From assembly GCA_021776775.1 (NCBI GenBank), contig JAJFFE010000245.1, forward strand, positions 1-64,000: a stretch of 64,000 nucleotides of DNA. The letters run 5' to 3'. The notes beneath the pieces were generated by a model. That model did not search any database and was not told the DNA's origin. It saw only the letters and a list, made by a program, of their open reading frames with translations. This stretch comes from Planctomycetota bacterium (GTDB lineage: Bacteria; Planctomycetota; UBA8108; UBA1146; JAJFFE01). Below are positions 16,062 to 24,532 of this stretch, piece by piece. Numbering within the stretch: the stretch's first letter is position 1; each line of letters starts with the position of its first letter. Both the position numbers and the translations under genes were made by a program.

Positions 16062-18473
16062 TCAGGAGTCGCAGCCGAAGCCCGGATACGGCGCGGACGG
16101 GGGAGGGCCCTCGTCGAAGAGGAAAGCTATCAGTGCGAGGGAGTCTGCGATTCCGATGACTCCGTCGTCGTTGATGTCTCCCGCAGCCAAGGGGGCGGCG
16201 TAGGCTAGCCCCGCGAACGCCCAGTCGACGAGTTCGAACACGTCGACGATGTCGACGATGCTGTCGCTGTTCAAATCGCCACGTATGAACAGCGGGGTGG
16301 CGCACTGACAGTCGTCAGGTACGCCGTCTTCGTCGAGATCTTGGGCGAGTCCTGCGATCAGTTCGACCCCGTCTGGGATGCCGTTGCAGTTGCAATCGAC
16401 TTGCTGATAGGGGGGGCGATCGATGCCGGTGATGACTAGCGAGTAGTCTGCATCGAGGTGGGGTGTCTCGGGGCGTCCGTCGCTGTTGATCTCGGTGGCG
16501 ACCACTTTGACCGACCAGCACCCTGCCTCGGGATCGTGCACGAAGACGTTCTCCACGGTGTTGATCGAATCACCGGCGCCGCCGGGTTGTGACCAGACAC
16601 CGTCGTTCAGGCCGTGGTTGCCCCAGTAGGCGACACCGGATGGCGAGGTGATGCGTAGGGTGAGGTCGTTGATGCGGTGGATCGCGGCCGAGGGGAGCGC
16701 GGGCGGGTCGGCGTAGACGAGCGTGACTCGAAGCGCTTCGGAAAGGGACGGAACGCGGGCCTCGTATATGTGCGTCTCGAACGGCGCGATCGGCTCGCTC
16801 TCATCGATGACCAGGATCTCTCGTCGTTGATCGTAGAGATCGGTGATGTGCGGAAGTCCCCACCCTTGGCGTGATCGTGCCAAGTCGTCAGTCGGTTCGT
16901 CGAACGAGTACGGGGTCGCCGTGTTGATCAAGAGGGCGCGCGTCGTGCTCGCGGGCGGGCGATTGTCGAAGACGCTGGATGCGAAGTCGACGGCGTTGCC
17001 GAACGCTCCGCTCGACCACATTTCGATGGCGAGTCCGGCGAGACCCGCCACGATGGGCGTGGCCGCGCTGGTGCCTCCGAAGATGCTCGTGTAGGCGTCG
17101 AGGTCGGGGCTCGTCAACGTACGGATGCTGTCGTAGAAGTGACACAAATCGGGTTTGACGCGGCCGTCGGCGGCGGGGCCGTGGCTAGCCGGGACTCCCG
17201 ACCCGCAGTCCCAGCAGTCGTTGTCGGGGTTTTCGTCGTTGAAGTGGTACACCCCTCCGATCGACAATACGTTCTTCGCCCACGCTTGCGGGCGCGATGA
17301 GCGGCTGCCGGTGTTCGACTGCGATTGCACGTGCAGGCAGTCGAAGTCGAACAGGGCCGCGTCCAAGTCTGCGGTGATGGTGGTGTATTCCTCGGTCAGC
17401 CCCGTGCCGACGCTGGCACTTTGAAACGAAGCGAAGAACGGGTAATCCACCAGTTCTTGCGTGTGCGAGTACCGGTCGAACAGCGGGTCGTCGTTCCACT
17501 GCGCCACGATCCCTTGGGCGTCGGGCAACATGCCTCGTGCCGTGGGGTCGGCGAGTCCGTCCGCGAACAGGATTCCGGTCGTCGCGGCGCCGTGGCTATC
17601 GCCGCTCACCGCGGTGTGCGCAATAAGCGGGTTGCTGTCGAACTCGAGGTGGGTGAGGTTGAATCCGAGATCGATCACCTCACCCCGCACGCCTTCACCG
17701 GTGAACCCAGCGATCGTCTCGAGTACGGCGGCGCCGGACACGGCGCGGACCACGTTCATGTCGGCTTCGTAGGGGTAGTATCGATCGATGTAGGCGACTT
17801 CGTCGAAGGCGGCTGCGCGAACGAGCTGCGCACGATCGAGCGACGCTTGCAGAAGTCGCCGACCGGTTTGTTCGCCGTGCATCACCGCGCCGTGCCGGCG
17901 AAGTCGCGCGGCGACGGCGGCGCGTTGCTGGGGTTCGAAGACCATGATGTTCAACCGTATCCGCGCCGAACCACCGGTTTGAGTCGGGTCGAACGCAGCC
18001 GCGACGAGAAGCTCGGGGTCGATGCGATACGCTGGGTGGTAGTGCCCGACCCAGCGAACTTCCGTGAGCGCGTTGAGCGCATCGACGGCGCGAAGATCCG
18101 GCACGCGCACCACGAACGATCGCTGCGGGAGGTACCAGAGAATTTCGGCGGCGGCGTCTCGCAGGAGCGTCCCCGTCGACTCTCGGTAGAGATCGTGGAG
18201 TTGCACGATGCGCACCGCCGAGCCGGCGACGCTCGCGAGTTCGGCCGGCACGGTCGGCACCGCGACGCCGGGGTCGAACACGCCGGCGCGGAGGTGGATG
18301 TTGAGATCGAGGGCAGCCGGCGGTGACGCCGCTTGCGTTGCCGTGCGAGATTGGGCGTCGACGCCTTGCACGCCGAATAGCATGCCGAGCGACAAGAAGA
18401 GCACGTTTCGACTGAAGTGTTTTGGGCTATCGGAACAGCACCCCGGTGTTGCTCGACGGATGTCGAATCGCAT
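16062..18473 (-). CDS. Secreted S8 family serine protease with dockerin-like tail
   Basis: The ORF track starts at 18869; the ATG at 18473 gives a proper signal peptide (basic n-region, then NVLFLSLGMLFGVQGVDA) and leaves room for the divergent phosphatase promoter. The 803-residue product has a long prodomain (to about 245), then an S8 domain with catalytic Asp in GEVIDLGFNLTH, His in SHGAATTGI and Ser in GGTSAATPIVAGL. A P/jelly-roll-like beta domain follows (VTLVYADPPALPS, LTLRITSPSG), as in kP43-type proteases. The end has a NCNGIPDG/DLDEDGVPDDC calcium motif and two dockerin-like repeats (RGDLNSDSIVDIVDV, DINDDGVIGIADSL). Extracellular protein degradation is likely. Confidence 0.87.
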   Translation of the reverse strand: MRFDIRRATPGCCSDSPKHFSRNVLFLSLGMLFGVQGVDAQSRTATQAASPPAALDLNIHLRAGVFDPGVAVPTVPAELASVAGSAVRIVQLHDLYRESTGTLLRDAAAEILWYLPQRSFVVRVPDLRAVDALNALTEVRWVGHYHPAYRIDPELLVAAAFDPTQTGGSARIRLNIMVFEPQQRAAVAARLRRHGAVMHGEQTGRRLLQASLDRAQLVRAAAFDEVAYIDRYYPYEADMNVVRAVSGAAVLETIAGFTGEGVRGEVIDLGFNLTHLEFDSNPLIAHTAVSGDSHGAATTGILFADGLADPTARGMLPDAQGIVAQWNDDPLFDRYSHTQELVDYPFFASFQSASVGTGLTEEYTTITADLDAALFDFDCLHVQSQSNTGSRSSRPQAWAKNVLSIGGVYHFNDENPDNDCWDCGSGVPASHGPAADGRVKPDLCHFYDSIRTLTSPDLDAYTSIFGGTSAATPIVAGLAGLAIEMWSSGAFGNAVDFASSVFDNRPPASTTRALLINTATPYSFDEPTDDLARSRQGWGLPHITDLYDQRREILVIDESEPIAPFETHIYEARVPSLSEALRVTLVYADPPALPSAAIHRINDLTLRITSPSGVAYWGNHGLNDGVWSQPGGAGDSINTVENVFVHDPEAGCWSVKVVATEINSDGRPETPHLDADYSLVITGIDRPPYQQVDCNCNGIPDGVELIAGLAQDLDEDGVPDDCQCATPLFIRGDLNSDSIVDIVDVFELVDWAFAGLAYAAPLAAGDINDDGVIGIADSLALIAFLFDEGPPPSAPYPGFGCDS

Positions 18474-18690
18474 GGGGCCGACCTTCACTATGCTCTTCGG
18501 TGTACGACATGAGAGCCAACTCATAGGATGCATCTCACAACCCCGCGGCTCAATCGATTCGTGTTCGTAAGGGAGACGAGAGATTGAACGTTTTCGGGAT
18601 CGTGCCATCGTGACGCGCTGTGGGTTAAGCGTACACTTTTGGTCGTTGCGCATTCTCGCCCGCCGGGGAGACAGGCGTTCGTTGAAGAAC

Positions 18691-20652
18691 ATGATCCGTT
18701 GTATTCGGTTGTCGTTGATTGTCGCGACAGTTGTAGCGCTCGTACCCGTTGAGGTGTCCGCCGCCGACAGTGTCGGTGCCCTTCCCTTGCCGCCTACCCT
18801 GTTTTTCACTTGGTCCGAAGATCCGACGACGACCGTGACGGTGCAGTGGTTGTCTCGAAAGAGTGACACGCCCGAAGTGTGGGTGAGCGACGACGATGCC
18901 GTTTGGGTGCGTCGAAAAGGGGTTCGGGTGCCGTTTGGCCCGTCGGACTTGAACGTGGCCCGGGTCGTCGTACGAGGCTTGCAGCCCGATGGTGTCTATC
19001 GAATGCGGGTGGGTGACCCCACAGTGGTGCACCGTTTCCGTACCGCTCCTCGGCAGTTGACGCGCCCTTTGCGGTTCGTGGCTGGCGGAGATGCCGGGCG
19101 ATCCGACATCAGTCGAACGATCAACCTGCTCGCGGCTGAACGCAGTCCGCTGTTTGCACTGCTCGGGGGGGATCTCGCCTACGCCAATGGCCGCGAGCAC
19201 GGGCGGTGGGTCGAGTTTCTGAATCTGTGGAACCAGACCATGGTGACGCCGGACGGCTTGACGATTCCGCTGATTGTCACGATTGGGAATCACGAGGTCG
19301 ATGCGAAGCGGCCGTTCGGGCGTCACGCCGCGCCGTACTTTTACGCGTTGTTCGATCAGTTTCGCGATGACGGCTACGCCACGCTCGACTTCGGTGACTA
19401 CATGAGCTTCGTGCTGCTCGACTCGGCGCACACCACGAAGGTCAAAGGCGCCCAGACGACGTGGCTCGCCGAGCAACTCGAGCAGCGTTCCGGTGTGCCG
19501 CACCTCTTCGCTGCCTATCACGTGCCCGCGTTTCCGTCGGTCCGTTCGTTCTCGGGCAAGACGAACGCCGCAATCCGAGAGCAATGGGTGCCGCTGTTCG
19601 CGGATCACCAAGTTGACGCAGTGTTCGAGAATCACGACCACGCCTACAAGCGCACTCGGGCGAGCGGCGTTCTCTACTTGGGCGACGGCGCGTGGGGTTC
19701 GACTCGGCGCGCGGTAGATCGGCGCGGGCGCGACTATCTCGAAACCCTGCTGTCGGTGAACCATTTCATCGAAACCGAGATCCGCGGGAAGCGGCGCCTT
19801 CACCGCGCGATCGACCGACGTGGTCTTGTCTTCGACAGCAGCCCCGCGCTACCGATCACGGCCGAAGTTAGCGGGGTGACGCGAGAGCTGTTTGGTCGCA
19901 CGTACTACAGCGCCGGATCGCCGCTGCGGCTCTCACTCACCTGCCATGATCCTCACTTCTTCGGGGCCGCGGTGAGCCGGGTGGAGGGGAGCGTCGCGCG
20001 GCGGACTCGGGCTGATCGACTGGACCCGCCGCGATCGTTCGCGCTTTCGGTTCCGTCGAGCGCCACGGTGGAGATCCCTTGGCCGGCTGGCGGACGTCAC
20101 GAGTTCTCGATCGATGGTGAGTTGATTCTCGCCACCGGGGAGCGCATCGAACTCGGCCTCAGTCAGCTCGCCGCGTTCGACGCGTTGGACTTTACCGAAC
20201 GGAAAGCGGTGCAATCCTCAGGGAAGGCCGGCGTTCACTATCGCGCCTATCACGGGAAGTGGGACAAGGTGCCCAACTTCGCGAAGCTCAAACCGGTCGC
20301 CTCGGGCACGCTGGCGACGGTCGGCCTGGCCGGCGCGCAGCCGCGACGCGACGAGTTCGGGCTCGAGTTTAGAGGTGTGATCCGTGTCGATACCGCGGGA
20401 CCGCACCGATTCGTGGTCGACTCCGCCGACGGCAGCGCACTTTGGATTCACGACACGCGGGTGGTCGACAATCCCGGGCGACGATCAGAATCTCGCGCGG
20501 AAAGCGGTGTGATTTTCCTGGAGGCGGGGTATCACCCGTTTCGACTCGGCTACTTTGACGCGGGCGGGGTCGAGTCGCTCGAGTTGCGGCACCAAGGCCC
20601 CAACGCGACTCACGCTGCTCCTATCGATCCCGGTCGCTTTCGGCTGGAGTGA
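18691..20652 (+). CDS. Secreted metallophosphoesterase (purple acid phosphatase-like) with PA14 domain
   Basis: I use the ATG at 18691, which opens a clean signal peptide (MIRCIRLSLIVATVVALVPV, cleavage near VSA); the longer ORF adds 27 charged residues. The product has 653 residues. After a fibronectin-like N-terminal domain (TVTVQWLSRKS...GVYRMRVG) come the calcineurin-like metal motifs: GGDAG, GGDLAYANG, GNHEVD, AAYHVPAF and NHDHAYKR. This order is that of purple acid phosphatases, which hydrolyse phosphate monoesters using a two-metal centre. The C-terminal ~150 residues (GVIRVDTAGPHRFVVDSADG...GYHPFRLGYFDAGG) form a PA14 carbohydrate-binding-type domain. It is divergent from the S8 protease gene, and ferrochelatase follows 34 bases later. 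Confidence 0.87.
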   Translation: MIRCIRLSLIVATVVALVPVEVSAADSVGALPLPPTLFFTWSEDPTTTVTVQWLSRKSDTPEVWVSDDDAVWVRRKGVRVPFGPSDLNVARVVVRGLQPDGVYRMRVGDPTVVHRFRTAPRQLTRPLRFVAGGDAGRSDISRTINLLAAERSPLFALLGGDLAYANGREHGRWVEFLNLWNQTMVTPDGLTIPLIVTIGNHEVDAKRPFGRHAAPYFYALFDQFRDDGYATLDFGDYMSFVLLDSAHTTKVKGAQTTWLAEQLEQRSGVPHLFAAYHVPAFPSVRSFSGKTNAAIREQWVPLFADHQVDAVFENHDHAYKRTRASGVLYLGDGAWGSTRRAVDRRGRDYLETLLSVNHFIETEIRGKRRLHRAIDRRGLVFDSSPALPITAEVSGVTRELFGRTYYSAGSPLRLSLTCHDPHFFGAAVSRVEGSVARRTRADRLDPPRSFALSVPSSATVEIPWPAGGRHEFSIDGELILATGERIELGLSQLAAFDALDFTERKAVQSSGKAGVHYRAYHGKWDKVPNFAKLKPVASGTLATVGLAGAQPRRDEFGLEFRGVIRVDTAGPHRFVVDSADGSALWIHDTRVVDNPGRRSESRAESGVIFLEAGYHPFRLGYFDAGGVESLELRHQGPNATHAAPIDPGRFRLE

Positions 20653-20686
20653 TTCGCGGGGTCGAGAGTCTTTGGACGGAGACGAC

Positions 20687-21796
20687 ATGGAATTCATCGG
20701 TGAGCCGGACTATCGCCACGACGAGATCGCGGCGACCGGAGTGCTGCTCGCAAATCTCGGCACGCCGGACGCGCCCACTGCGGCGGCGGTAAGGCGATAC
20801 CTACGCGAGTTCCTGTCGGATCCCCGGGTGATCGAACTGCCTCGTTGGAAGTGGAAGATCATCCTCGAGTGCTTTGTGCTCACGACTCGTCCGTCCAAGT
20901 CGGCCGCCGCCTACCGGAAGGTGTGGACCGACGAGGGCTCGCCACTGTTGGTCGTGTCCCAGAAGCAGCGCGCCGGGCTGCAAGAGCGGCTCCGCGATCG
21001 ATTCGGCAATCCGATGCACGTTGCGTTGGGGATGCGCTACGGCAACCCGTCGATCGAACGGGCGCTCGAAGAGTTGAGCGATCACGGCTGCCGACGCGTC
21101 CTTCTGCTTCCGCTCTACCCGCAGTACTCCGCGACGACCAGTGCGTCGACCGTGGACGCGCTCGGTGATGCGCTCAAGAAGCGGCGTTGGATTCCGGAGC
21201 TGCGAACCGTCAATCAGTACGCCGACGACGCTGGATACATCGACGCGTTGGCGGCGAGTGTGCGCGAAGTGTGGGAACGCGACGGCGAAGCCGAGCGACT
21301 TCTGCTTTCGTTTCACGGGCTCCCCGAACGCTACCACCGCGACGGAGATCCGTATCCGTGCGTCTGTCGCAAGACGGGGCGCTTGTTGGCCGAGCGTCTC
21401 GGGTTGAGCGAGGATCGCTGCTTCGTCACGTTTCAATCTCGCTTCGGCAAAGAGCCGTGGCTGCAGCCCTACACCGACAAGACGCTGGAGCAGTGGGGCG
21501 GCGAGAAGGTCGGCAGCGTCGACGTGGTCTGCCCCGGCTTCTCCGCCGACTGCCTGGAGACGATTGAAGAGATCGACATGGAGAATCGCGAGGTCTTCGA
21601 GTCGGCGGGCGGCGGTCGATTTAGATACATCCCGTGTCTCAACGATCGTTCGGATCATCTCGATGCGCTGTCCGATCTGGTCGCTAGCCACATGTCGGGT
21701 TGGTGTACTGCAAAGGACGAGTGGGACGAGTCTCGGGCTGCGAGCGACGCGGCGAAGACTCTCGAGCGGTCGCGGCGCGGTTGCCCACACTCTTGA
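20687..21796 (+). CDS. hemH: Ferrochelatase
   Basis: This 369-residue enzyme inserts Fe2+ into protoporphyrin IX (or coproporphyrin III). The ATG at 20687 has GGAG six bases upstream; the longer ORF in the track runs back through the phosphatase gene. Family motifs are GVLLANLGTPDAP at the start, YRKVWTDEGSPLL, LPLYPQYSATTSAST, the catalytic histidine in LLSFHGLPERY (His210), and FQSRFGKEPWLQPYTD with the conserved VDVVCPGFSADCLETIEEI. Length and motif order are normal. It may be co-transcribed with the upstream phosphatase, although no functional link is evident. Confidence 0.95.
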   Translation: MEFIGEPDYRHDEIAATGVLLANLGTPDAPTAAAVRRYLREFLSDPRVIELPRWKWKIILECFVLTTRPSKSAAAYRKVWTDEGSPLLVVSQKQRAGLQERLRDRFGNPMHVALGMRYGNPSIERALEELSDHGCRRVLLLPLYPQYSATTSASTVDALGDALKKRRWIPELRTVNQYADDAGYIDALAASVREVWERDGEAERLLLSFHGLPERYHRDGDPYPCVCRKTGRLLAERLGLSEDRCFVTFQSRFGKEPWLQPYTDKTLEQWGGEKVGSVDVVCPGFSADCLETIEEIDMENREVFESAGGGRFRYIPCLNDRSDHLDALSDLVASHMSGWCTAKDEWDESRAASDAAKTLERSRRGCPHS

Positions 21797-21874
21797 ATCG
21801 TCACTGTGTTCTTCCGCGTGCTTGTTCCGACTGTGTTTGCTTCGGCTGTGCTTGTTTCATGACTCAGGAGTGAC

Positions 21875-22606
21875 ATGCGCGACTTCTTCGACCTTCTCGC
21901 GTCGCACGCGTCGGTGCGCAAGTTTCTTCCCCAGCCGATACCCGACGAGCACGTGACGTCGGCGGTGACGGCGGCGCAGATGGCGTCGACGTCGAGTCAT
22001 GTGCAGGCTTACTCGATTCTTCGCATCACCGACTCAGAGACACGTGCTCGGTTGGTCGAGTTGACGGGGGGGCAGCCGTACGTCGAGCAATCGGGCGCGT
22101 TCTTCGTCGTCTGTGCCGATGAACGCCGTCATCGACTGCTGTTCGATCGCGAAGGCTCAACGCACGAACGGAACTTGGAGACGTATCTCGTCGCCGTGAT
22201 CGACGCCTCCCTCTTCGCACAGAACCTCGCCTTGGCGTTCGAGTCGATGGCGTACGGGATCTGTTTCATCGGTGGATTGCGTAACGACCTCGACACGGTC
22301 GACGAGTTGTTGGAGCTTCCGGAGCATGTGATGCCGTTGTACGGATTGTGCGTCGGAGTTCCCGAAGAGCGCTCGGAGCCGAAGCCGCGACTACCGCTCG
22401 ACGCGGTGTTGTTCGACGACCGATACCCGAGCGACGAAGCCATGCTCCGCGCGATGGACACTTACGACGCTGACATGCAGCAGTACTACGCGTCGCGCGG
22501 CGTGCCCGGTCGCAGTTGGTCGAAAGGCATTCTTCGCAAGTTCCACGAGGCCCGCCGCACCTACCTCCACCGTTACTACGCCGGTAAGGGGGGACGGCTC
22601 TCGTAA
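21875..22606 (+). CDS. NADPH-dependent nitroreductase/oxidoreductase (NfsA/FRP-like)
   Basis: A 243-residue FMN oxidoreductase of the NfsA (oxygen-insensitive nitroreductase)/flavin reductase P group. The N-terminal LLASHASVRKFLPQPIPDEH and the following AAQMASTSSHVQAYSI form the FMN-binding part. The FAQNLALAFESMAYGICFIGGLRND segment and the C-terminal FHEARRTYLHRYYAGKGG fit the family and its usual length of about 240. It would reduce nitroaromatics, quinones or flavins with NADPH in the cytoplasm. It lies 78 bases after hemH on the same strand. Confidence 0.9.
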   Translation: MRDFFDLLASHASVRKFLPQPIPDEHVTSAVTAAQMASTSSHVQAYSILRITDSETRARLVELTGGQPYVEQSGAFFVVCADERRHRLLFDREGSTHERNLETYLVAVIDASLFAQNLALAFESMAYGICFIGGLRNDLDTVDELLELPEHVMPLYGLCVGVPEERSEPKPRLPLDAVLFDDRYPSDEAMLRAMDTYDADMQQYYASRGVPGRSWSKGILRKFHEARRTYLHRYYAGKGGRLS

Positions 22607-22623
22607 AGTCGCGCTGGCCGGCG

Positions 22624-22647
22624 AAGTGACGCTCTGCGGCGCCACTT
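22624..22647 (+). terminator. Possible terminator after the nitroreductase gene
   Basis: AAGTGACGC and GCGCCACTT form a 9-bp stem with one mismatch around a 6-base loop, 17 bases after the stop codon. A T-rich tract is weak (only TTT inside the arm), so termination efficiency is uncertain. The remaining bases to 22786 show nothing else. Confidence 0.4.
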
Positions 22648-22786
22648 TCCCGCGCGGACGCAGCGCGTGCCGCGAGCCACGCTTCCGCAAAACTCCCGAT
22701 GGTCCGGTGTTGGTTGGAGTTCTGAGCCGTAGCGAATCAGCGCCCACCCAGGATCCAAGTTTGCATCGTGGTAGCCGGGGGGCTCC

Positions 22787-23224
22787 ATGATACGAACACG
22801 ATTCCACCGGCAGAACGGTTTCACGCTGATCGAGCTGATGATTGTCATCGCAATCATGGCAATCCTAGCCTCAGTCGCGATCCCCAGCCTGATCGCGAGT
22901 CGAATGTCATCGAACGAGGCCGCGGCGATTTCCACCATGCGGGTGATACACACCGTGAACGAGCAGTACCGTGGAAGGTTTGGGAGCTACAGCGCCAACT
23001 TGGCCGATCTCCAGTCGGCGGACTACATCGACAACGTGCTCGGAGCGGGTTCGAAGTCCGGATACAGCTTTACGCTTGCCGGGTTGCCGTTCACGTGGGA
23101 CTGCCACGCCGAGCCCGTGACGCCCGGCCGTACCGGAGTTCGTGGGTTCTTTTGCGACGCATCCGGCGTGATCCGGTTTGTGACAAGCGGGACGGCCGAC
23201 GCGTTGTCTCCGGCGGTTCAGTAG
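22787..23224 (+). CDS. Type IV pilin-like / pseudopilin protein
   Basis: A 145-residue protein with a class III signal: RQNGFTLIELMIVIAIMAIL, cleaved between Gly and Phe by a prepilin peptidase, with the conserved Glu at +5. The hydrophobic helix continues to about residue 35, then the amphipathic helix and a small globular head with two cysteines (DCHAEP, FFCDAS) about 20 residues apart that could form the pilin disulfide. It would be a major or minor pilin or a T2SS pseudopilin, assembled in the inner membrane. No assembly genes lie nearby, so it is an orphan here. Confidence 0.87.
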   Translation: MIRTRFHRQNGFTLIELMIVIAIMAILASVAIPSLIASRMSSNEAAAISTMRVIHTVNEQYRGRFGSYSANLADLQSADYIDNVLGAGSKSGYSFTLAGLPFTWDCHAEPVTPGRTGVRGFFCDASGVIRFVTSGTADALSPAVQ

Positions 23225-23274
23225 CTCTCGACTGCCCATCAAAGTGCGGCGCGTCTCCGAGCTGCCGGCTTGTC

Positions 23275-23550
23275 TTATCTGCCTACCCCGTACCGTTTCG
23301 CGGTGCGCTCTCGAGCCTTGGCCGCTTCGACCTCACGATCTCGGCTCGGTGCCTTCGTCGTCAGCTCTTTCAGGAGACGCTCTGCTATAGCGGCGGTCTC
23401 CTCGACCGCGCGTTCGAACGCCTCCACGTTGACCTGCGACGGCTTGGTGAACCCGCTCAGTTTTCTCACGAACTGCAGAGACGCCGCGCGGACTTCTTCC
23501 TCGGTGGCTGGGGGGTCGAAATTGAAGAGTGTTCTGATGTTACGGCACAC
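23275..23550 (-). CDS. DUF2277 domain-containing protein
   Basis: A 91-residue protein beginning CRNIRTLFNFDPPATEEEVR and continuing QFVRKLSGFTKPS, which is the conserved core of the DUF2277 family. It is predicted alpha-helical and cytoplasmic, and its molecular function is unknown. The GTG start has a strong ribosome binding site, GGAGGAAGCC. The frameshifted small gene ends 22 bases upstream on the same strand, so the two may form one transcription unit. The C-terminal part is charged and helical (SRDREVEAAKARERTAKR). Confidence 0.85.
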   Translation of the reverse strand: MCRNIRTLFNFDPPATEEEVRAASLQFVRKLSGFTKPSQVNVEAFERAVEETAAIAERLLKELTTKAPSRDREVEAAKARERTAKRYGVGR

Positions 23551-23572
23551 GGCTTCCTCCGCGGTTTAGGTG

Positions 23573-23823
23573 TCAGGCCAGGTTAACCGCTTCTTTCCAC
23601 GCGTCCGAGTTCTCTTCCGTGTACTTGTTGAGATCATCTCCCCGTACCAGTTGGGATCATCGTCGCGTCGGGCTCCACCGAATTCGAACCGCCACAACAC
23701 TTTCAAGGAAAGCTGTTCGATGCGCTGGTCGAGAGTCTCGCGCGGCGTTGCGACGACGACGGAGTAACAGAACTTCCGTCTCGTCCACGTGGGGGTAGAA
23801 TCAGGTTCGGCCGAAAATCGCAC
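23573..23823 (-). pseudogene. Small gene with an apparent 1-base frameshift
   Basis: The upstream frame reads DQRIEQLSLKVLWRFEFGG and RRDDDPNWYG, then turns into an unnatural basic string (STSTRKRTRTRGKKR). In the neighbouring frame the sequence immediately continues GDDLNKYTEENSDAWKEAVN and stops at TGA 23573-23575. Adding one G to the run of four Gs at 23640-23643 (minus strand) joins both parts into a single plausible ~83-residue protein. So this is either a sequencing/assembly error in a homopolymer or a genuine recent frameshift. I do not recognise the family. It precedes the DUF2277 gene and starts close to the divergent lipoprotein gene. Confidence 0.55.
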
Positions 23824-23844
23824 CGGCCGCGGGAGGAGCGACCG

Positions 23845-24264
23845 ATGGCAGTTCGACGGACACTCGGGTTAGCGCTAGCGATGGTACTCGTGGTGACCGT
23901 GGCGAGTTGTCGCCACCGTCATAGCAAAGACACCACGGTCGTCGACCAACCGCAGAGGTTCTCCCTTAGCCAAGAGCTTCACAGTGAGCACGATACCGAC
24001 TGGTACGGGTGGAGCACGACGCTCGACCAGGCACGCGTCGAGTTCCGCGTGCGCCACTTCACCGAAGGCTGGGCCAAAGTTCGTATTTACGATGACGCCG
24101 GGCTCAAAGTGTTCGACGAAGAATACTTCCAATCGAGTTATCACTGCGACTGCGACCACGAGTTCACCGAGGTCGATTTCACGGGGATCGGTACCCCTGG
24201 CGATTGGCAGATTCGCGTCGACGTGCACGACTTCTCGGGCAGTCTGTACTTGACCCTAGACTAG
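23845..24264 (+). CDS. Hypothetical lipoprotein
   Basis: A 139-residue protein with a lipoprotein signal (LGLALAMVLVVTVASC, lipobox VASC, Cys22) and GGAGGAGCGACCG-ATG as ribosome binding site. The mature part (FSLSQELHSEHDTDWYGWS...LYLTLD) is beta-rich and resembles small C2/PPC-like beta sandwiches that follow protease domains (tight WYGW and GDWQIRVDVHDFSG motifs). That resemblance is weak. A CDCDHE motif may bind metal. It is probably attached to a membrane facing the periplasm. The gap of 268 bases before the next gene holds a short GGCGCC-ggt-GGCGCC hairpin at 24290-24304 and nothing else I can name. Confidence 0.7.
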   Translation: MAVRRTLGLALAMVLVVTVASCRHRHSKDTTVVDQPQRFSLSQELHSEHDTDWYGWSTTLDQARVEFRVRHFTEGWAKVRIYDDAGLKVFDEEYFQSSYHCDCDHEFTEVDFTGIGTPGDWQIRVDVHDFSGSLYLTLD

Positions 24265-24532
24265 CCGGCTCTCACGTCTCTTCTGAAGGGGCGCCGGTGG
24301 CGCCGCTGTAAGTCGTGCTGCTGTCTACGTTCCTCTGCGACGGCGAAGGTTGCACGCGCCCACATCCTTGATCAGGTCCCTCGGGATCACTATGCTCAAC
24401 GGTTGTAGTTTGGGCTGAACGTACGGGCTTTTCCTCTGTCGAATCATGACTTTACGTAGATCGAGCGCCACCGGTGCGTTCGTTCGACGGGGGATATGTC
24501 GTTTTTCGAGGACTCCCTGGAGTGTGATCAAT

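Noticed and set aside
15753-16208. 151-residue plus-strand ORF as an intact gene
   Set aside because: Only its first half looks like a real protein; there is no ribosome binding site and the rest is antisense to the S8 protease, so I list it as a gene remnant.
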